This document shows positions 48,422 to 57,224 of a stretch of DNA of 64,000 nt, piece by piece (positions within the stretch are counted from its first letter, which is position 1; each line of letters opens with the position of its first letter). This stretch comes from Planctomycetota bacterium. Its GTDB lineage: Bacteria > Planctomycetota > UBA1135 > GCA-002686595. Where the stretch lies: the NCBI GenBank assembly GCA_016779205.1, contig JADHOC010000014.1, positions 84,916 through 148,915 on the forward strand, read 5' to 3'. The notes under the pieces are model-generated. The model was not told where the DNA came from, ran no database searches, and saw only the letters and a program-made list of their open reading frames with translations. A program made the translations under genes and the position numbers.

Positions 48422-49261
48422 ATGTCTGACGCTCACGGACACGGCGACAAGCCCTTCCTCGCCCACCACTTCGAGGACGAAGATCACCAGTTTGACTCCG
48501 GCAAGCTGGGGATCTGGGCCTTCCTGGTGACGGAGATCCTGTTCTTCAGCGGTCTCTTCTGCGCCTACGTCATCTATCGCGCGATGCACCCGGAGGTCTT
48601 CACCTTCGCGTCCAACGCGCTGGATACGCAGATGGGCGCCATCAACACCGGGGTGCTCATCTTCTCCAGCCTCACGGCCGCCTGGGCCGTGCGGAACGCC
48701 CAGCTTGGCCAGAAGACCGGGCTGATCGTGAACCTCTCGATCACGATCCTGTGCGCGTTCGGGTTCATGGGGATCAAGTACCTCGAGTACTCCCACAAGT
48801 TCGACAAGGGCCTGTTCCCCGGGGACAAGTACGAGGCCAAGGAGGGCGCCTACGGCGACGAGAGCAAGGGCAACGCGAACACGGTCGCCTTCACGTCCCC
48901 CGACGAGGAGGAGAGCGCCGAGGAGGCGGAGCCGGGCGTCGCCTTCTCCAACGGAGATTCGGCCGAGGCAGCGCTCGCAGAGGAAGACGGCGAGGAGCTC
49001 GCCCCCTGGAACGATCCAAACGTCCCGGAGGCCACGAAGCGGAAGCTGAAGATCTTCTTCGGCATCTACTTCTGCATGACCGGCCTGCACGGTATCCACG
49101 TGCTCATCGGGATCCTCGTCCTGGGCTGGCTCCTGACCCGGGCCATCCGCGGGCACTTCACGCCGACCTACTACGGTCCGATCGACTTCGCGGCCCTCTA
49201 CTGGCACCTGGTCGACCTGATCTGGATCTACCTGTTCCCGCTGCTCTACCTGATCAACTGA
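48422..49261 (+). CDS. coxC: Cytochrome c oxidase subunit III with an acidic insertion
   Basis: Non-catalytic membrane subunit III, 279 residues, with about five helices. Motifs are GKLGIWAFLVTEILFFSGLFCAYVIYR, FFGIYFCMTGLHGIHVLIGILVLGWL and YWHLVDLIWIYLFPLLYLI. Residues about 140-200 form a strongly acidic loop (EEESAEEAEPG and EAALAEEDGEELAPWND) between helices 3 and 4 that is not typical of the family. The gene lies 137 bases after coxA, with an inverted GCCGGC repeat in the gap, and 56 bases before the subunit IV gene. Confidence 0.9.
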   Translation: MSDAHGHGDKPFLAHHFEDEDHQFDSGKLGIWAFLVTEILFFSGLFCAYVIYRAMHPEVFTFASNALDTQMGAINTGVLIFSSLTAAWAVRNAQLGQKTGLIVNLSITILCAFGFMGIKYLEYSHKFDKGLFPGDKYEAKEGAYGDESKGNANTVAFTSPDEEESAEEAEPGVAFSNGDSAEAALAEEDGEELAPWNDPNVPEATKRKLKIFFGIYFCMTGLHGIHVLIGILVLGWLLTRAIRGHFTPTYYGPIDFAALYWHLVDLIWIYLFPLLYLIN

Positions 49262-49317
49262 GCCCGCGCGGCTGACCTCCCCCTCACCAGCGACGCCCCG
49301 CAAGCCACAAGACTCCC

Positions 49318-49698
49318 ATGACTGCTGCAGCCTCCACGGAACACGACCACGCCGAGGGTCATGACCACGGCGACCACCACGTCCTCCCGCTCTGGCTCCT
49401 GATCGGAACCTGGGCGGCCCTGATGGGCCTGACGATCTTCACCGTCACCGCCTCCACCTTCCATCTCGGCGCCTTCGACCTCCCGGTGGCCATGGCCATC
49501 GCGACCATCAAGGCGACCCTGGTGATGTTGATCTTCATGCACCTGGGGTTCGACAAGAGCTTTCACTCGCTCCTGATCTACGGCTCCTTCCTCTTCGTCT
49601 TCCTGTTCATCAGCTTCGTCTGGATCGACCGTGGCCAGTACCAGGTCGATATCAACGAGAAGGAGCAGCAGGAGATCGCGATCGACCTGGGGCAGTGA
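49318..49698 (+). CDS. coxD: Cytochrome c oxidase subunit IV (prokaryotic type)
   Basis: Small oxidase subunit, 126 residues. A His/Asp-rich N-terminus (EHDHAEGHDHGDHHVLPLW) is followed by three helices, near WLLIGTWAALMGLTIFTVTA, LPVAMAIATIKATLVMLIFMHLGFDK and LIYGSFLFVFLFISFVWID. KATLVMLIFMHL is the recognisable caa3/COX4-prokaryote motif. It is the last gene of the act-cox operon, followed by a terminator 52 bases downstream. Confidence 0.88.
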   Translation: MTAAASTEHDHAEGHDHGDHHVLPLWLLIGTWAALMGLTIFTVTASTFHLGAFDLPVAMAIATIKATLVMLIFMHLGFDKSFHSLLIYGSFLFVFLFISFVWIDRGQYQVDINEKEQQEIAIDLGQ

Positions 49699-49750
49699 CC
49701 CCCGAGCCGCCGCGCGCCGTCCTGTGACGGTGTGCCACGCCGGCGTCGAG

Positions 49751-49789
49751 CGGCCCCGCTCTTCTCCCTGCCAGGGGGAAGCGGGGCCG
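49751..49789 (+). terminator. Terminator of the act-cox operon
   Basis: CGGCCCCGC pairs with GCGGGGCCG, with additional TTC/GAA and CCC/GGG pairing inside, followed by TTCCCGTTCTG. It lies 52 bases after the subunit IV stop. Confidence 0.7.
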
Positions 49790-49929
49790 TTCCCGTTCTG
49801 CGGCACCTCCCTCCTCGGGACTCGACGGTTCCGCGCCCGCCCGCTCCCCTGGCGTGGCTCCCGCCCCGTGCGGGAGCGGTAATCGTCACCCGCTGGGCAT
49901 CAGGGGGCTCCCTGCCGGCGAACATGGAC

Positions 49930-49935
49930 TAGATT
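49930..49935 (+). promoter_or_regulatory. Putative -10 box for the second subunit III gene
   Basis: TAGATT lies twelve bases before the ATG at 49948, in GGACTAGATTCC. This suggests its own short-leader transcript after the operon terminator. Confidence 0.35.
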
Positions 49936-49947
49936 CCTCCTCGACCC

Positions 49948-50628
49948 ATGAGCTACTCCACCCCCGGCCCCCTCCGCCATCTCGACCGCCACGGACGCCT
50001 CGAGGCCTCCGGTGAAGTGCCCGACGGCGGCTACGCCGGCGCGGGTGCGCGCGGCGTCGCCCCGTCCGAGGCGCCGGCCTCCGAGTCGGAGGTCCTGGGC
50101 TTCGGGATGAAGCTGTTCCTCGCGTCCCTGACCATGATCTTCGGCGCGACGTTCGCGGCCTACGGGATCATCTGGTGGCGGAACCGCGCCGACTGGCAGG
50201 GGGCGGTGGACAGCGGCGAGGTCATCCGGCTCGCCGCGGCCACGGTCCTGCTGGTCATCGCCGATGTCGCCGCCGCACGGGCCTTCCGCCAGGAGCGCGA
50301 TCAACCTCGGGCCTTCCGGTTGACTCGCCTGACGCTCATCACCGCCTCCATCTACGTGGTGGTGCAGAGCTTCAGCTGGTTCCCCCTCATCGCCCAGGGG
50401 GACCCCGATGGGGACGGGACCCTGCGCATGGAGGGGTTCCTCTTCCTGATGCTCACGGTGGCCCACGCGGCGCACGTCCTCGGCGGCGTGGTGGCGAACG
50501 GCATCGTCCTCGCGCGCTCCACTGGCGGGCGCGGCCCCCAGTCCGGCTCGCTCCAGATGCTGTACCAGTACTGGCGGTTCCTCACGGTCATGTGGGTTGC
50601 CGTCCTCGCGCTCCTCTTCGGCATGTAG
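49948..50628 (+). CDS. Second cytochrome c oxidase subunit III-like protein
   Basis: Heme-copper oxidase subunit III family protein, 226 residues with five helices. A variable N-terminal stretch of about 45 residues is followed by FGMKLFLASLTMIFGATFAAYGIIWW, VLLVIADVAAARAF, and the diagnostic HAAHVLGGVVANGIVLA and YQYWRFLTVMWVAVLALLF. It is clearly different from coxC. It could be a paralogue for another oxidase, a nitric-oxide-reductase-type NorE subunit, or an assembly factor. It sits after the operon terminator and has its own candidate promoter, so it may be regulated separately. Confidence 0.82.
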   Translation: MSYSTPGPLRHLDRHGRLEASGEVPDGGYAGAGARGVAPSEAPASESEVLGFGMKLFLASLTMIFGATFAAYGIIWWRNRADWQGAVDSGEVIRLAAATVLLVIADVAAARAFRQERDQPRAFRLTRLTLITASIYVVVQSFSWFPLIAQGDPDGDGTLRMEGFLFLMLTVAHAAHVLGGVVANGIVLARSTGGRGPQSGSLQMLYQYWRFLTVMWVAVLALLFGM

Positions 50629-50736
50629 CGAGGCCGGGGGACGGGTGGCTCCCCGCTGCCCTTCAGCAGAAGGCGCTCGGTCGCGAGGCTCGCCGCTCTC
50701 CCCGTTCCGCGGTCTTCGGCCGTCGACCACCCACCC

Positions 50737-50967
50737 ATGGAAGCCGTCGCCTTCCTCGCCGGGCTCTTCGCGTTCGGCCTGATCAAGCTCGTCCTGGTCG
50801 CGGCGATGCCCGCCAGCGGCGCCGCCGGGAGGGTGGCGGCGCCCCAGCGCGGCGACGGACTGCGGATGAAGGAGCTGGAGGCCGAGGTCCAGCCCCTGGA
50901 GGCACGGCTTCAGGCTGCGGAGGGGGACCTGGGGGAGGCTTCGGGGGGCGCCGGGAGCGGCGCCTGA
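50737..50967 (+). CDS. Small hypothetical membrane protein
   Basis: 76 residues. One N-terminal helix (VAFLAGLFAFGLIKLVLVAAM) is followed by a charged, coiled-coil-like segment (MKELEAEVQPLEARLQAAEGDLGEA). Not recognised. The ATG at 50737 is 109 bases after the subunit-III-like gene. The helix-then-coil pattern is that of a small membrane-anchored protein. It might be a chance frame, but the composition favours a gene. Confidence 0.45.
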   Translation: MEAVAFLAGLFAFGLIKLVLVAAMPASGAAGRVAAPQRGDGLRMKELEAEVQPLEARLQAAEGDLGEASGGAGSGA

Positions 50968-51137
50968 CGCCCCGGGGGCAGGCGAAGCCGGCTGGCCCCC
51001 GGCAGGTCGGGGCGACGGTGGCGTGAGTGCAGCGATGACGAGCGGACCCCACCTCGGTCGGGGGACCAAGTCCGGTCGTTGCTTCGGTGTTCGCGGGGCC
51101 ATACGGTCGGGACCCCCGACGCTTCCAAGGGACGACG

Positions 51138-51986
51138 ATGCTGCGAAAACACCTGCACTACAACCGATACCGTGGGGACGCCGCGGCGTCGTCAGCGCAG
51201 GCCCTGGAGAGGGAGGGGCACGTCCTCCTCACGGGGGTCTTTGATCCGCACGAGGTGGCTTCGATCCGGGAGGGCGTCGACCGCGTCTTCAGTGAATATC
51301 CCTCGGATGGGAGGGTGGGCGCGCCCGATCCGCCGCGCTCAGAGATGTTCCGGTACGAGATGTTCAACCGGAGTTCACTCGTCCAGGCAGCCATCGAGAA
51401 CCCGAGGATCCTCGAAGCGGTCGAGCCTCTCCTGGGGGAGGACTGCCACATCATCGCGAACACGTCCTGGCGCAACCCCGCCGATCGCTCCTCGGCCCCT
51501 GACGGTCAGCAGTGGCACGTGGATGGTGGCCCGCATGTGGTCCGGCCGCCTGGCGTGCCCTGGCCGGAGGAGATCCCTTACCCCGTCTTTGTGGTGACGG
51601 CCCAGGTCTACCTGCGGGACGTCCGGCTCGAGGACGGACCGACGGCGATCCTCCCGGGGAGCCACCGGTCCGGCTCGCTTCCGCCCCACGAACGGATGTG
51701 GGACCTCGACCTCACCTACGAGGGGAGAGGTGCGGCCGTGCACACCGCGTCGGCCGGGGACGTGACGCTGTTCGTATCGGACACCTGGCACCGTCGTATG
51801 CCCCAGGGCGAGGGCACCCGCGGGAGGGACTTCGTGCAGTGCATCTATGCCCGCCGCGAGATCGCACCTCGGGTGCTCCCGAGCGAGCGCTGCAGCGCCG
51901 CTGGCCCGGCGGCGCGGGAGCGGGCGCGCAGCCTGCGGCAGCGACAGCTCATCGGGCTGCACGAGCCCTGCTTCTACGACGGCTGA
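51138..51986 (+). CDS. Phytanoyl-CoA dioxygenase (PhyH) family oxygenase
   Basis: Fe(II)/2-oxoglutarate dioxygenase, 282 residues from the ATG at 51138 (MLRKHLHYNRYRGD). Iron ligands are His127 and Asp129 in WHVDGG and His218 in SDTWHRR. Arg228 or Arg230 in RGRDF would bind 2-oxoglutarate. The family hydroxylates very diverse small molecules, so the substrate is unknown. The gene lies 19 bases before a nitrilase-family amidase on the same strand. The two may act on the same compound, which is inference from spacing. Confidence 0.85.
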   Translation: MLRKHLHYNRYRGDAAASSAQALEREGHVLLTGVFDPHEVASIREGVDRVFSEYPSDGRVGAPDPPRSEMFRYEMFNRSSLVQAAIENPRILEAVEPLLGEDCHIIANTSWRNPADRSSAPDGQQWHVDGGPHVVRPPGVPWPEEIPYPVFVVTAQVYLRDVRLEDGPTAILPGSHRSGSLPPHERMWDLDLTYEGRGAAVHTASAGDVTLFVSDTWHRRMPQGEGTRGRDFVQCIYARREIAPRVLPSERCSAAGPAARERARSLRQRQLIGLHEPCFYDG

Positions 51987-52005
51987 TGGAGGCTGTGTCC
52001 GGGCG

Positions 52006-52833
52006 ATGAACCTCCGAGTCGGAGCGGCGCAGTTCCCGGTGGGGGGCGATCCGGCCGCCAACGCGGACGAGGTCTGCTCGCTGATGGATGCGGCTCGAGC
52101 TGGAGGGGCCCGGCTCGTCGTGTTCCCCGAGTCCGCTCTCTCGGGGTACACGCCCGCGGAGTTCCCTGACCTCGCGACCTTCGACTGGGAGGCGCTCGAC
52201 CGAGTCACCGAGCGGGTCCGTGAGGCGGCTGCGTCGGCCGGCCTCTGGGTGGTCCTGGGGACGATCGCGCGCTCGGGCGACCCCGACCGCCCCCGCAACT
52301 CCGCGCTCGTGCTGGCCCCGGATGGGAGCGTCCAGGGGCGGTACGACAAGCGCCTGCTGGCTCGCTCCGAGCTCGCACACTTCCAGCCCGGCTCTTCGCC
52401 CTTCCTGTTCGAGGTGGACGGTTATCGCTGCGGGGTCGCCATCTGTCATGAGTGGCGCTACCCGGAGGTGTACCGTGAGTACGCGCGGCTCGGCGCCGAC
52501 GTTGTCCTCCACCTCTGGTACGACGGGGCGTACGAATCAGAGGCGTGGGAGCGCGAGGGGAAGGGGCTCATGGAGGTCATCCCGGCCACCGCACGTGCCC
52601 ACGCGGTCTGCAATCACCTCTGGGTGGTCGGCAGCAACACCTCGAAGGCGCGCAGCGCCTTCGCGCCCTTTGTGGTGCGACCGGATGGGGGAGTCGAGGC
52701 TGCGGGCGAGCGAGAGCGTGCGGGGATGGTCATGGCCGACCTCTCGCCGCGGGCGGGGTTCACCGACGGGTCGGCGCACCACCGCCTCCGCTTGCTCGAG
52801 GGCTGCCAGAGCCCGACCACGGCGCGGCCGTGA
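52006..52833 (+). CDS. Carbon-nitrogen hydrolase (nitrilase family)
   Basis: Hydrolyses a non-peptide C-N bond, an amide, carbamoyl group or nitrile; 275 residues. The catalytic triad is Glu42 (FPESALSGY), Lys115 (RYDKRLLA) and Cys147 (ICHEWRYPE). A second glutamate usual in the family is in HLWYDGAYESEAW. CHEWRYPEVYREYA is the typical cysteine loop. The start is the ATG at 52006; longer in-frame starts reach into the dioxygenase gene. Its stop is 25 bases from the convergent HAD gene. Confidence 0.87.
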   Translation: MNLRVGAAQFPVGGDPAANADEVCSLMDAARAGGARLVVFPESALSGYTPAEFPDLATFDWEALDRVTERVREAAASAGLWVVLGTIARSGDPDRPRNSALVLAPDGSVQGRYDKRLLARSELAHFQPGSSPFLFEVDGYRCGVAICHEWRYPEVYREYARLGADVVLHLWYDGAYESEAWEREGKGLMEVIPATARAHAVCNHLWVVGSNTSKARSAFAPFVVRPDGGVEAAGERERAGMVMADLSPRAGFTDGSAHHRLRLLEGCQSPTTARP

Positions 52834-52837
52834 GGTT

Positions 52838-52856
52838 GAGGGCTCTCGGTGCCCTC
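52838..52856. terminator. Short hairpin between convergent genes
   Basis: GAGGGC pairs with GCCCTC around a seven-base loop, between the stops of the amidase and HAD genes. It is weak, with no T-run. Confidence 0.4.
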
Positions 52857-52858
52857 CC

Positions 52859-53581
52859 CTAGAACTCCTCGAGGGGGACCTGGAAGCGCTCCCTGAGGAT
52901 CGCGGCGAGCTCGCGGAAGTCGTTCACGATGAACTCGGGGTTCGCGGCCTCGACGTCCTGCCCCTCGCGGGCGGCCCGCCGGATCCAGGCGGTGTGCATC
53001 CCGATGCTCACGGGCGGCACGATGTCATGGGCGAGGTTGTCGCCCACGTAGAGGACCTCGCCCGGGAGGAGGCCCATCTCGCGCAGCGCGTGCTGGTAGA
53101 GCTTCACGTTCGGCTTGCTGATCCCGACCTGGTCCGAGATGAAGACGTTCCGCGGCCCGAGGAGCGGCACGAGGCCGAGGCGGATGAGCTTCTCGGACTG
53201 CTTGGTGGTCCAACCGTGGGTGATGATCCCGGTCCGGATCTTGGCGTTAGAGAGGGCCCTGAGGAACGGCTCCACGTCGTCGAATGCCCGGAGGTCCTTG
53301 AACTTGGTGTCGTGGTAAGCCGCCATGCCGGCCGCCACGATCAGCGCCGGGTTGACGTCACGCTTCTGGTGGGGAGGGAGGCGCTGGATCAGCTTGTCGT
53401 AGTGCTGGTTGTAGTTGGACCCGAACTCGCGCACGACCTCCTGGAGCTCCGCGGCGATCTCCTCGTGGGTGGCGTCGAGTCCCGTCTCGATCATGGCGTC
53501 CACGGCACGCGCGCGGGCGTTCCGGGCGAACTCCGTGGTGGAGAACAGGGTGTCGTCGATGTCGAAGAGGACGGCCTTCAT
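52859..53581 (-). CDS. HAD-superfamily hydrolase
   Basis: Cytoplasmic haloacid-dehalogenase-type phosphatase, 240 residues. Motif I is LFDIDDTLFST with nucleophile Asp7 and general acid Asp9, motif II is GIITHGWTT, the conserved lysine is in GISKPNVKLYQHAL, and motif IV is YVGDNLAHDIVP. A helical cap domain lies between about residues 18 and 90. The substrate is not predictable; related enzymes act on phosphorylated sugars, nucleotides and 2-phosphoglycolate. It is monocistronic, and the upstream sequence contains ACAATAGGT, a possible -10 box. Confidence 0.85.
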   Translation of the reverse strand: MKAVLFDIDDTLFSTTEFARNARARAVDAMIETGLDATHEEIAAELQEVVREFGSNYNQHYDKLIQRLPPHQKRDVNPALIVAAGMAAYHDTKFKDLRAFDDVEPFLRALSNAKIRTGIITHGWTTKQSEKLIRLGLVPLLGPRNVFISDQVGISKPNVKLYQHALREMGLLPGEVLYVGDNLAHDIVPPVSIGMHTAWIRRAAREGQDVEAANPEFIVNDFRELAAILRERFQVPLEEF

Positions 53582-53724
53582 GGGATCGCGGGTGGCGGAC
53601 TCGGGTGCGACCTATTGTGCACACAGGTCGATCTCTCTTCCATCGGAACGCCGGCGCGGCGACTCGCGCCCATTCGAGAGAACCCTGGCGTTGGTCCCCC
53701 CAGGGGCCTCGGGGGGGACAAGGA

Positions 53725-53765
53725 GAGAGCCCGGCGTTCCCCGAGGTGGGGAACGCCGGGCTCTC
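53725..53765 (-). terminator. Terminator of the secretin gene
   Basis: GAGAGCCCGGCGTTCCCC pairs perfectly with GGGGAACGCCGGGCTCTC around GAGGT. It lies 40 bases past the secretin stop on the minus strand. The T-run is weak, so it could serve both directions. Confidence 0.7.
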
Positions 53766-53805
53766 ATGGGCGTTCAGGCTGCGGGCCGCCGGGGCCCGCC
53801 GCTGA

Positions 53806-56457
53806 TCACTGGGACTCCAGCTTCGACTCGACCGACTCGCGAATGTTCGTGATGGTCGCCTTCACGAGCACCATGAGCGAGCTGCGCTCGTCGTTGAAGC
53901 CTTCGCTCTTGAAGAGGAAGCCGAGGACGGGGATCTGCCCGATCCACGGGACTTCCGCCCGACGCTCGATGTTGCGGATCCGGGAGAGCCCGCCCAGGAG
54001 CAGCGAGCCGCCGTCCGGAAGGAAGGCGCTCGTGTTGACGCTCTGAACCTCAAGCTCGGGGAGCTGGAACTCGACCGGGGCGGTGTTGCCGCCGAGGGTG
54101 GTCGAGAAGTTCCGGAGCGCGACGACCTTGGCCACGGTGGGCTGGATCTCGAGGCGCAGCCACTGGCGGTTCTCGAGGATCGTGGGGCGCACGTCGAGGA
54201 CGACGCCCTCGTTCAGCACGTTGACCACCGGGTCGGCGACCGCCTGGAACTGGGCGACCTCAACGTCGAAGTCCTGGATGTAAGCGCGCTGGTTCAGCAC
54301 CGCCACGTAGGCGCGCTGGGAGTCCTGGACGCTGAGCATCTGGCTGTTGACGATCTGGCTCTTCTCGCTCTTCTCGACGGCGCGCAGGATCGAGGAGACC
54401 TCGGCGTCGTCGAAGAAGGTCATCTGGAAGCTGAGGCCCCCGATGGTGCTGAGGCTGCTTCCGAGGGCGGTCTCGAAGAAGTTCTGGGTGGTCGCGCTGA
54501 AGGCGCCGTCCAGGCCATCGTCGAAGAAGAGACCCGCGCTGGGCGCGCCAGCGGCGTTCGTGCCGTCGGTGCCGGTTCCGCCGTTGTCGAGGCCGAGGGA
54601 CGCCTGGTCCTCGAGGCCGTTCGTCACGTCCTCCAGCACCCGGTTATCGAGGCCCCGGAAGTCGTTGCCGATCTCCTGGATGAAGTTGTCGGTGACCTCG
54701 AGGAACTTGGACTCGATGGTGACGAGCGACGAGTTGAAGCGACGGAGGTCGTTCAGGAACTCGACGATCTGCATCTGGACCTCGGGGGTCTGGGTGACCA
54801 GCAGGTTGGTCTCGCCGACCTCGATGCCGACGCCTTCCACTTCCCAGGAGTCCGGGGCCACCGTGTCGGTGATCAGCGTCTGGAGGTTCTCCAGCTCGAT
54901 GATCCGCGGGGCCTCGCCGATGGCGCCGAAGGGGCCGCCGCCGTCGTCGTCCTCGAGCTGGTCGATCAGTCGGATCCGGTCGATGCGCGGGCCCTGGAAG
55001 TCGGTCAGCGCGAAGATCAGGTCCGAGACGTCGTGGACGACGGGCTCGGGGGCGCCGACCGCCTTCTTGGCGCTCGTGATGAGCACCGCGTCGAACATGA
55101 TCGTCCAGCGGATCTCCTCGCCGGAGGCGGCGACGATCCGGTTGATGGCCTGCTCGGCCGTCAGCTCGTTCTGGAAGTTGAAGTTGTAGACGATGCCCTC
55201 GTCGGACACGAGGTCCTCGGCGGCCTGGTCCACGATGATGGGCAGGTTCGTGAAGTCGGACACGTAGCCCATCACGACCTTGAGGCTCTCCTCGTCCTCG
55301 ATGCTCGGCAGCGTCACCTTCGTGGTGGCGAGGGCCGCGCGAAGCTCCGCCTCGATGGGGGAGATCTTCTTCGAGGGGTTGTAGACGCGCTTGGTCCGCA
55401 GGATCGACTTGCGGCGCCACTCGTCGGCGTCGGGGAGCGTGATGATCTCGTTGCGGGCGATCCGCATATCCTCGAGCTCTTCACGGTACTTCTTGAACTG
55501 CTCCGACTTCTTGACGATGTAGTCGGCCTGGACCTGCTGACGATCGGCGCGGAAGGCCGCGGTGCGGATCTCCTCGGCCTGGTCGTTCTTCGGCTGCTTG
55601 GAGAGCGCGAGGCGGGCCGACTCCTCGGCGTCGCGGTAGCGACCCTCCTCGAAGGCGGTGGCGGCCTCGGCGACGATCAGGTCGATCTGCGCCTGCTGTC
55701 GGTTGGCCTCGGCGGTCTCCTTCTGCTTGAGGAGCTCGAAGGCCTCGCGGCGGGAGAGGTCCTTGGCGTTCTCCTCGGCGAGGGCGCGCTCCTGCTCGGT
55801 CTGGGCCAGCAGGTCGCGGACCTCGACGTCCGTCCCTTCCCAGTCGATGTCGTAACCGCCGACCTCGATCTTGGTCTGGGCGAGCCGCAGTTCAGCCACG
55901 GCGCCGGCGTAGTCGCCGCGCTGCTTCATCTTGCGGGCGTCGCTGAGGTCCTGACGGACCCCAACCTTGAGCTGCTCCAGCTTGAGCGCGAAGCGCGAGG
56001 CCTCGGCGTCGCCGATGGCGTTCACGCCGTCGGGGCGATCGAGGAGCGCGGCCAGCTCGGCGCGCATCTGCTTCGCCTCGAGGCTCTCGCTGTTGATCGC
56101 GAGGGCGCGGTCCACCTGGGCCAGCGCCTCCTCGAGCATCAGCTGCTGCTTCATGTCGGCAGCGCGCGCCATGGCGGCGTCGAAGAGGAGTCTGTTCTTC
56201 TGCTCGCGCAGCGTCAGGAGCTCGGCGTCCGCCCCGGCCTGATCGTCCTGCGCCGCGGCAAGGCCGCCGGCGCGCTCGATCGTGGAGGGGTCGATGGTGG
56301 CGCGGCGACCTTCGCTGGTCGTGCTGACTTCAGCGTCCTGGGGAGCCTCGGAAGAGGTCGATGCACAACCCAGGAGAGCCATGGAGGCGCTGCCGGTGAT
56401 GAGCAGGAAGGACACGTTGAGGGCGGGGCCGGTGATCCTCATGCGGGGAAGACTCAC
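53806..56457 (-). CDS. Secretin-domain outer-membrane lipoprotein (type II/III secretion family)
   Basis: Secretin of 883 residues, forming an outer-membrane ring in related systems. The signal has a lipobox near residue 31 (SMALLGC). Residues about 75-340 are helical, with a TPR-like and charged coiled-coil region (LMLEEALAQVDRALAINSES; KQRGDYAGAVAELRLAQTKI). An STN/N0-like domain follows (LKVVMGYVSDFTNLPIIVD with NFQNELTAEQAINRIV, about 395-450), then an N-domain with VQMQIVEFLNDLRRFNSSLV. The conserved secretin core has VLDVRPTI, PDGGSLLLGGL and VPWIGQIPVLGFLF at the end. The helical N-terminal extension is unusual. No other type II, III or IV pilus genes are nearby. Confidence 0.88.
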   Translation of the reverse strand: MSLPRMRITGPALNVSFLLITGSASMALLGCASTSSEAPQDAEVSTTSEGRRATIDPSTIERAGGLAAAQDDQAGADAELLTLREQKNRLLFDAAMARAADMKQQLMLEEALAQVDRALAINSESLEAKQMRAELAALLDRPDGVNAIGDAEASRFALKLEQLKVGVRQDLSDARKMKQRGDYAGAVAELRLAQTKIEVGGYDIDWEGTDVEVRDLLAQTEQERALAEENAKDLSRREAFELLKQKETAEANRQQAQIDLIVAEAATAFEEGRYRDAEESARLALSKQPKNDQAEEIRTAAFRADRQQVQADYIVKKSEQFKKYREELEDMRIARNEIITLPDADEWRRKSILRTKRVYNPSKKISPIEAELRAALATTKVTLPSIEDEESLKVVMGYVSDFTNLPIIVDQAAEDLVSDEGIVYNFNFQNELTAEQAINRIVAASGEEIRWTIMFDAVLITSAKKAVGAPEPVVHDVSDLIFALTDFQGPRIDRIRLIDQLEDDDGGGPFGAIGEAPRIIELENLQTLITDTVAPDSWEVEGVGIEVGETNLLVTQTPEVQMQIVEFLNDLRRFNSSLVTIESKFLEVTDNFIQEIGNDFRGLDNRVLEDVTNGLEDQASLGLDNGGTGTDGTNAAGAPSAGLFFDDGLDGAFSATTQNFFETALGSSLSTIGGLSFQMTFFDDAEVSSILRAVEKSEKSQIVNSQMLSVQDSQRAYVAVLNQRAYIQDFDVEVAQFQAVADPVVNVLNEGVVLDVRPTILENRQWLRLEIQPTVAKVVALRNFSTTLGGNTAPVEFQLPELEVQSVNTSAFLPDGGSLLLGGLSRIRNIERRAEVPWIGQIPVLGFLFKSEGFNDERSSLMVLVKATITNIRESVESKLESQ

Positions 56458-57224
56458 GTCGAATGCAAGGAGGTGGGGGGAGGGAGCTTGAAGGTGTCGA
56501 GACCTTGGCAGCTACCGGTAGAAAATCGACCGGCTACCGAGGTTTAGACGGTTCGCGGCCGACGAGCTTTGTGGGGGGGATGGACACGCCACCAGGGGGG
56601 ACCTCCGGGGAGGATCGAGTCCCTGAGTCGCGATCAACGGCAGCTGGGGAGCTGCCGCAGCCGAACGCTCATCCTGGCGAGCGCGTGCTGCGCCCGACGG
56701 GAGGAAGGAACGGGTCCAAAAGAGTAAGGAAGGGGTCGTGGACCGTCAAAGGCCCTGAGGCGAATCAGCCCCACGATCTGCACGGGCGAGCCGCGATCCG
56801 GAGGGTGCTGTGACGGTCACCGGTCTCCCGATAGGCGCTCGTCCGGCGGAGGAGCGACGAATAGGGCAACGGACTGGCGAACCGGGCTGGGGCAGGGGTC
56901 TGGGACCGGAGCCCCATCGCGGAGCCGCCTCCCCGGAATGTGCGCCCGTCGTGCCCCGAACCCCGGTCCATCCAGGCCACGATCCCCTCCAGCGCCCTGG
57001 AGTCCCCGGCGTCCGGACGGCCGGCCCCCGTGGGTCCGCCCGGGGGAGGGGGGGGGCAGCTTCGAGGGGGGCGCCACGAGCCGCGCGCCTCGGGCCCAGG
57101 GCCGCTTGTCCGGGCCACCAGTGGGGAAGCGCCCGTGGGACCACCCTTCGGGTGGAACGAGCAGCGCCCCCGGACGACGGGTCGTCCGGGGGCGCTGCGT
57201 TGTTGGGGCGGAGATCCTGGAAGA
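56458..57224. other. Long intergenic gap between the secretin and ExbD genes
   Basis: 767 bases with no supported gene. It contains the terminator at 57161-57198, and a CCACCCTTCGGGTGG hairpin at 57141-57155. CTACCGGTAGAAAATCGACCGGCTACCG-like repeated CCGGTAG/CTACCG half-sites (about 56510-56540), about 60-80 bases before the secretin start, are a possible operator. Open frames here have shuffled, arginine- and glycine-rich composition. Confidence 0.5.
57161..57198 (-). terminator. Terminator of the ExbB/ExbD unit
   Basis: GCAGCGCCCCCGGACGA pairs perfectly with TCGTCCGGGGGCGCTGC around a short loop, 27 bases after the second ExbD stop on the minus strand. Confidence 0.75.
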
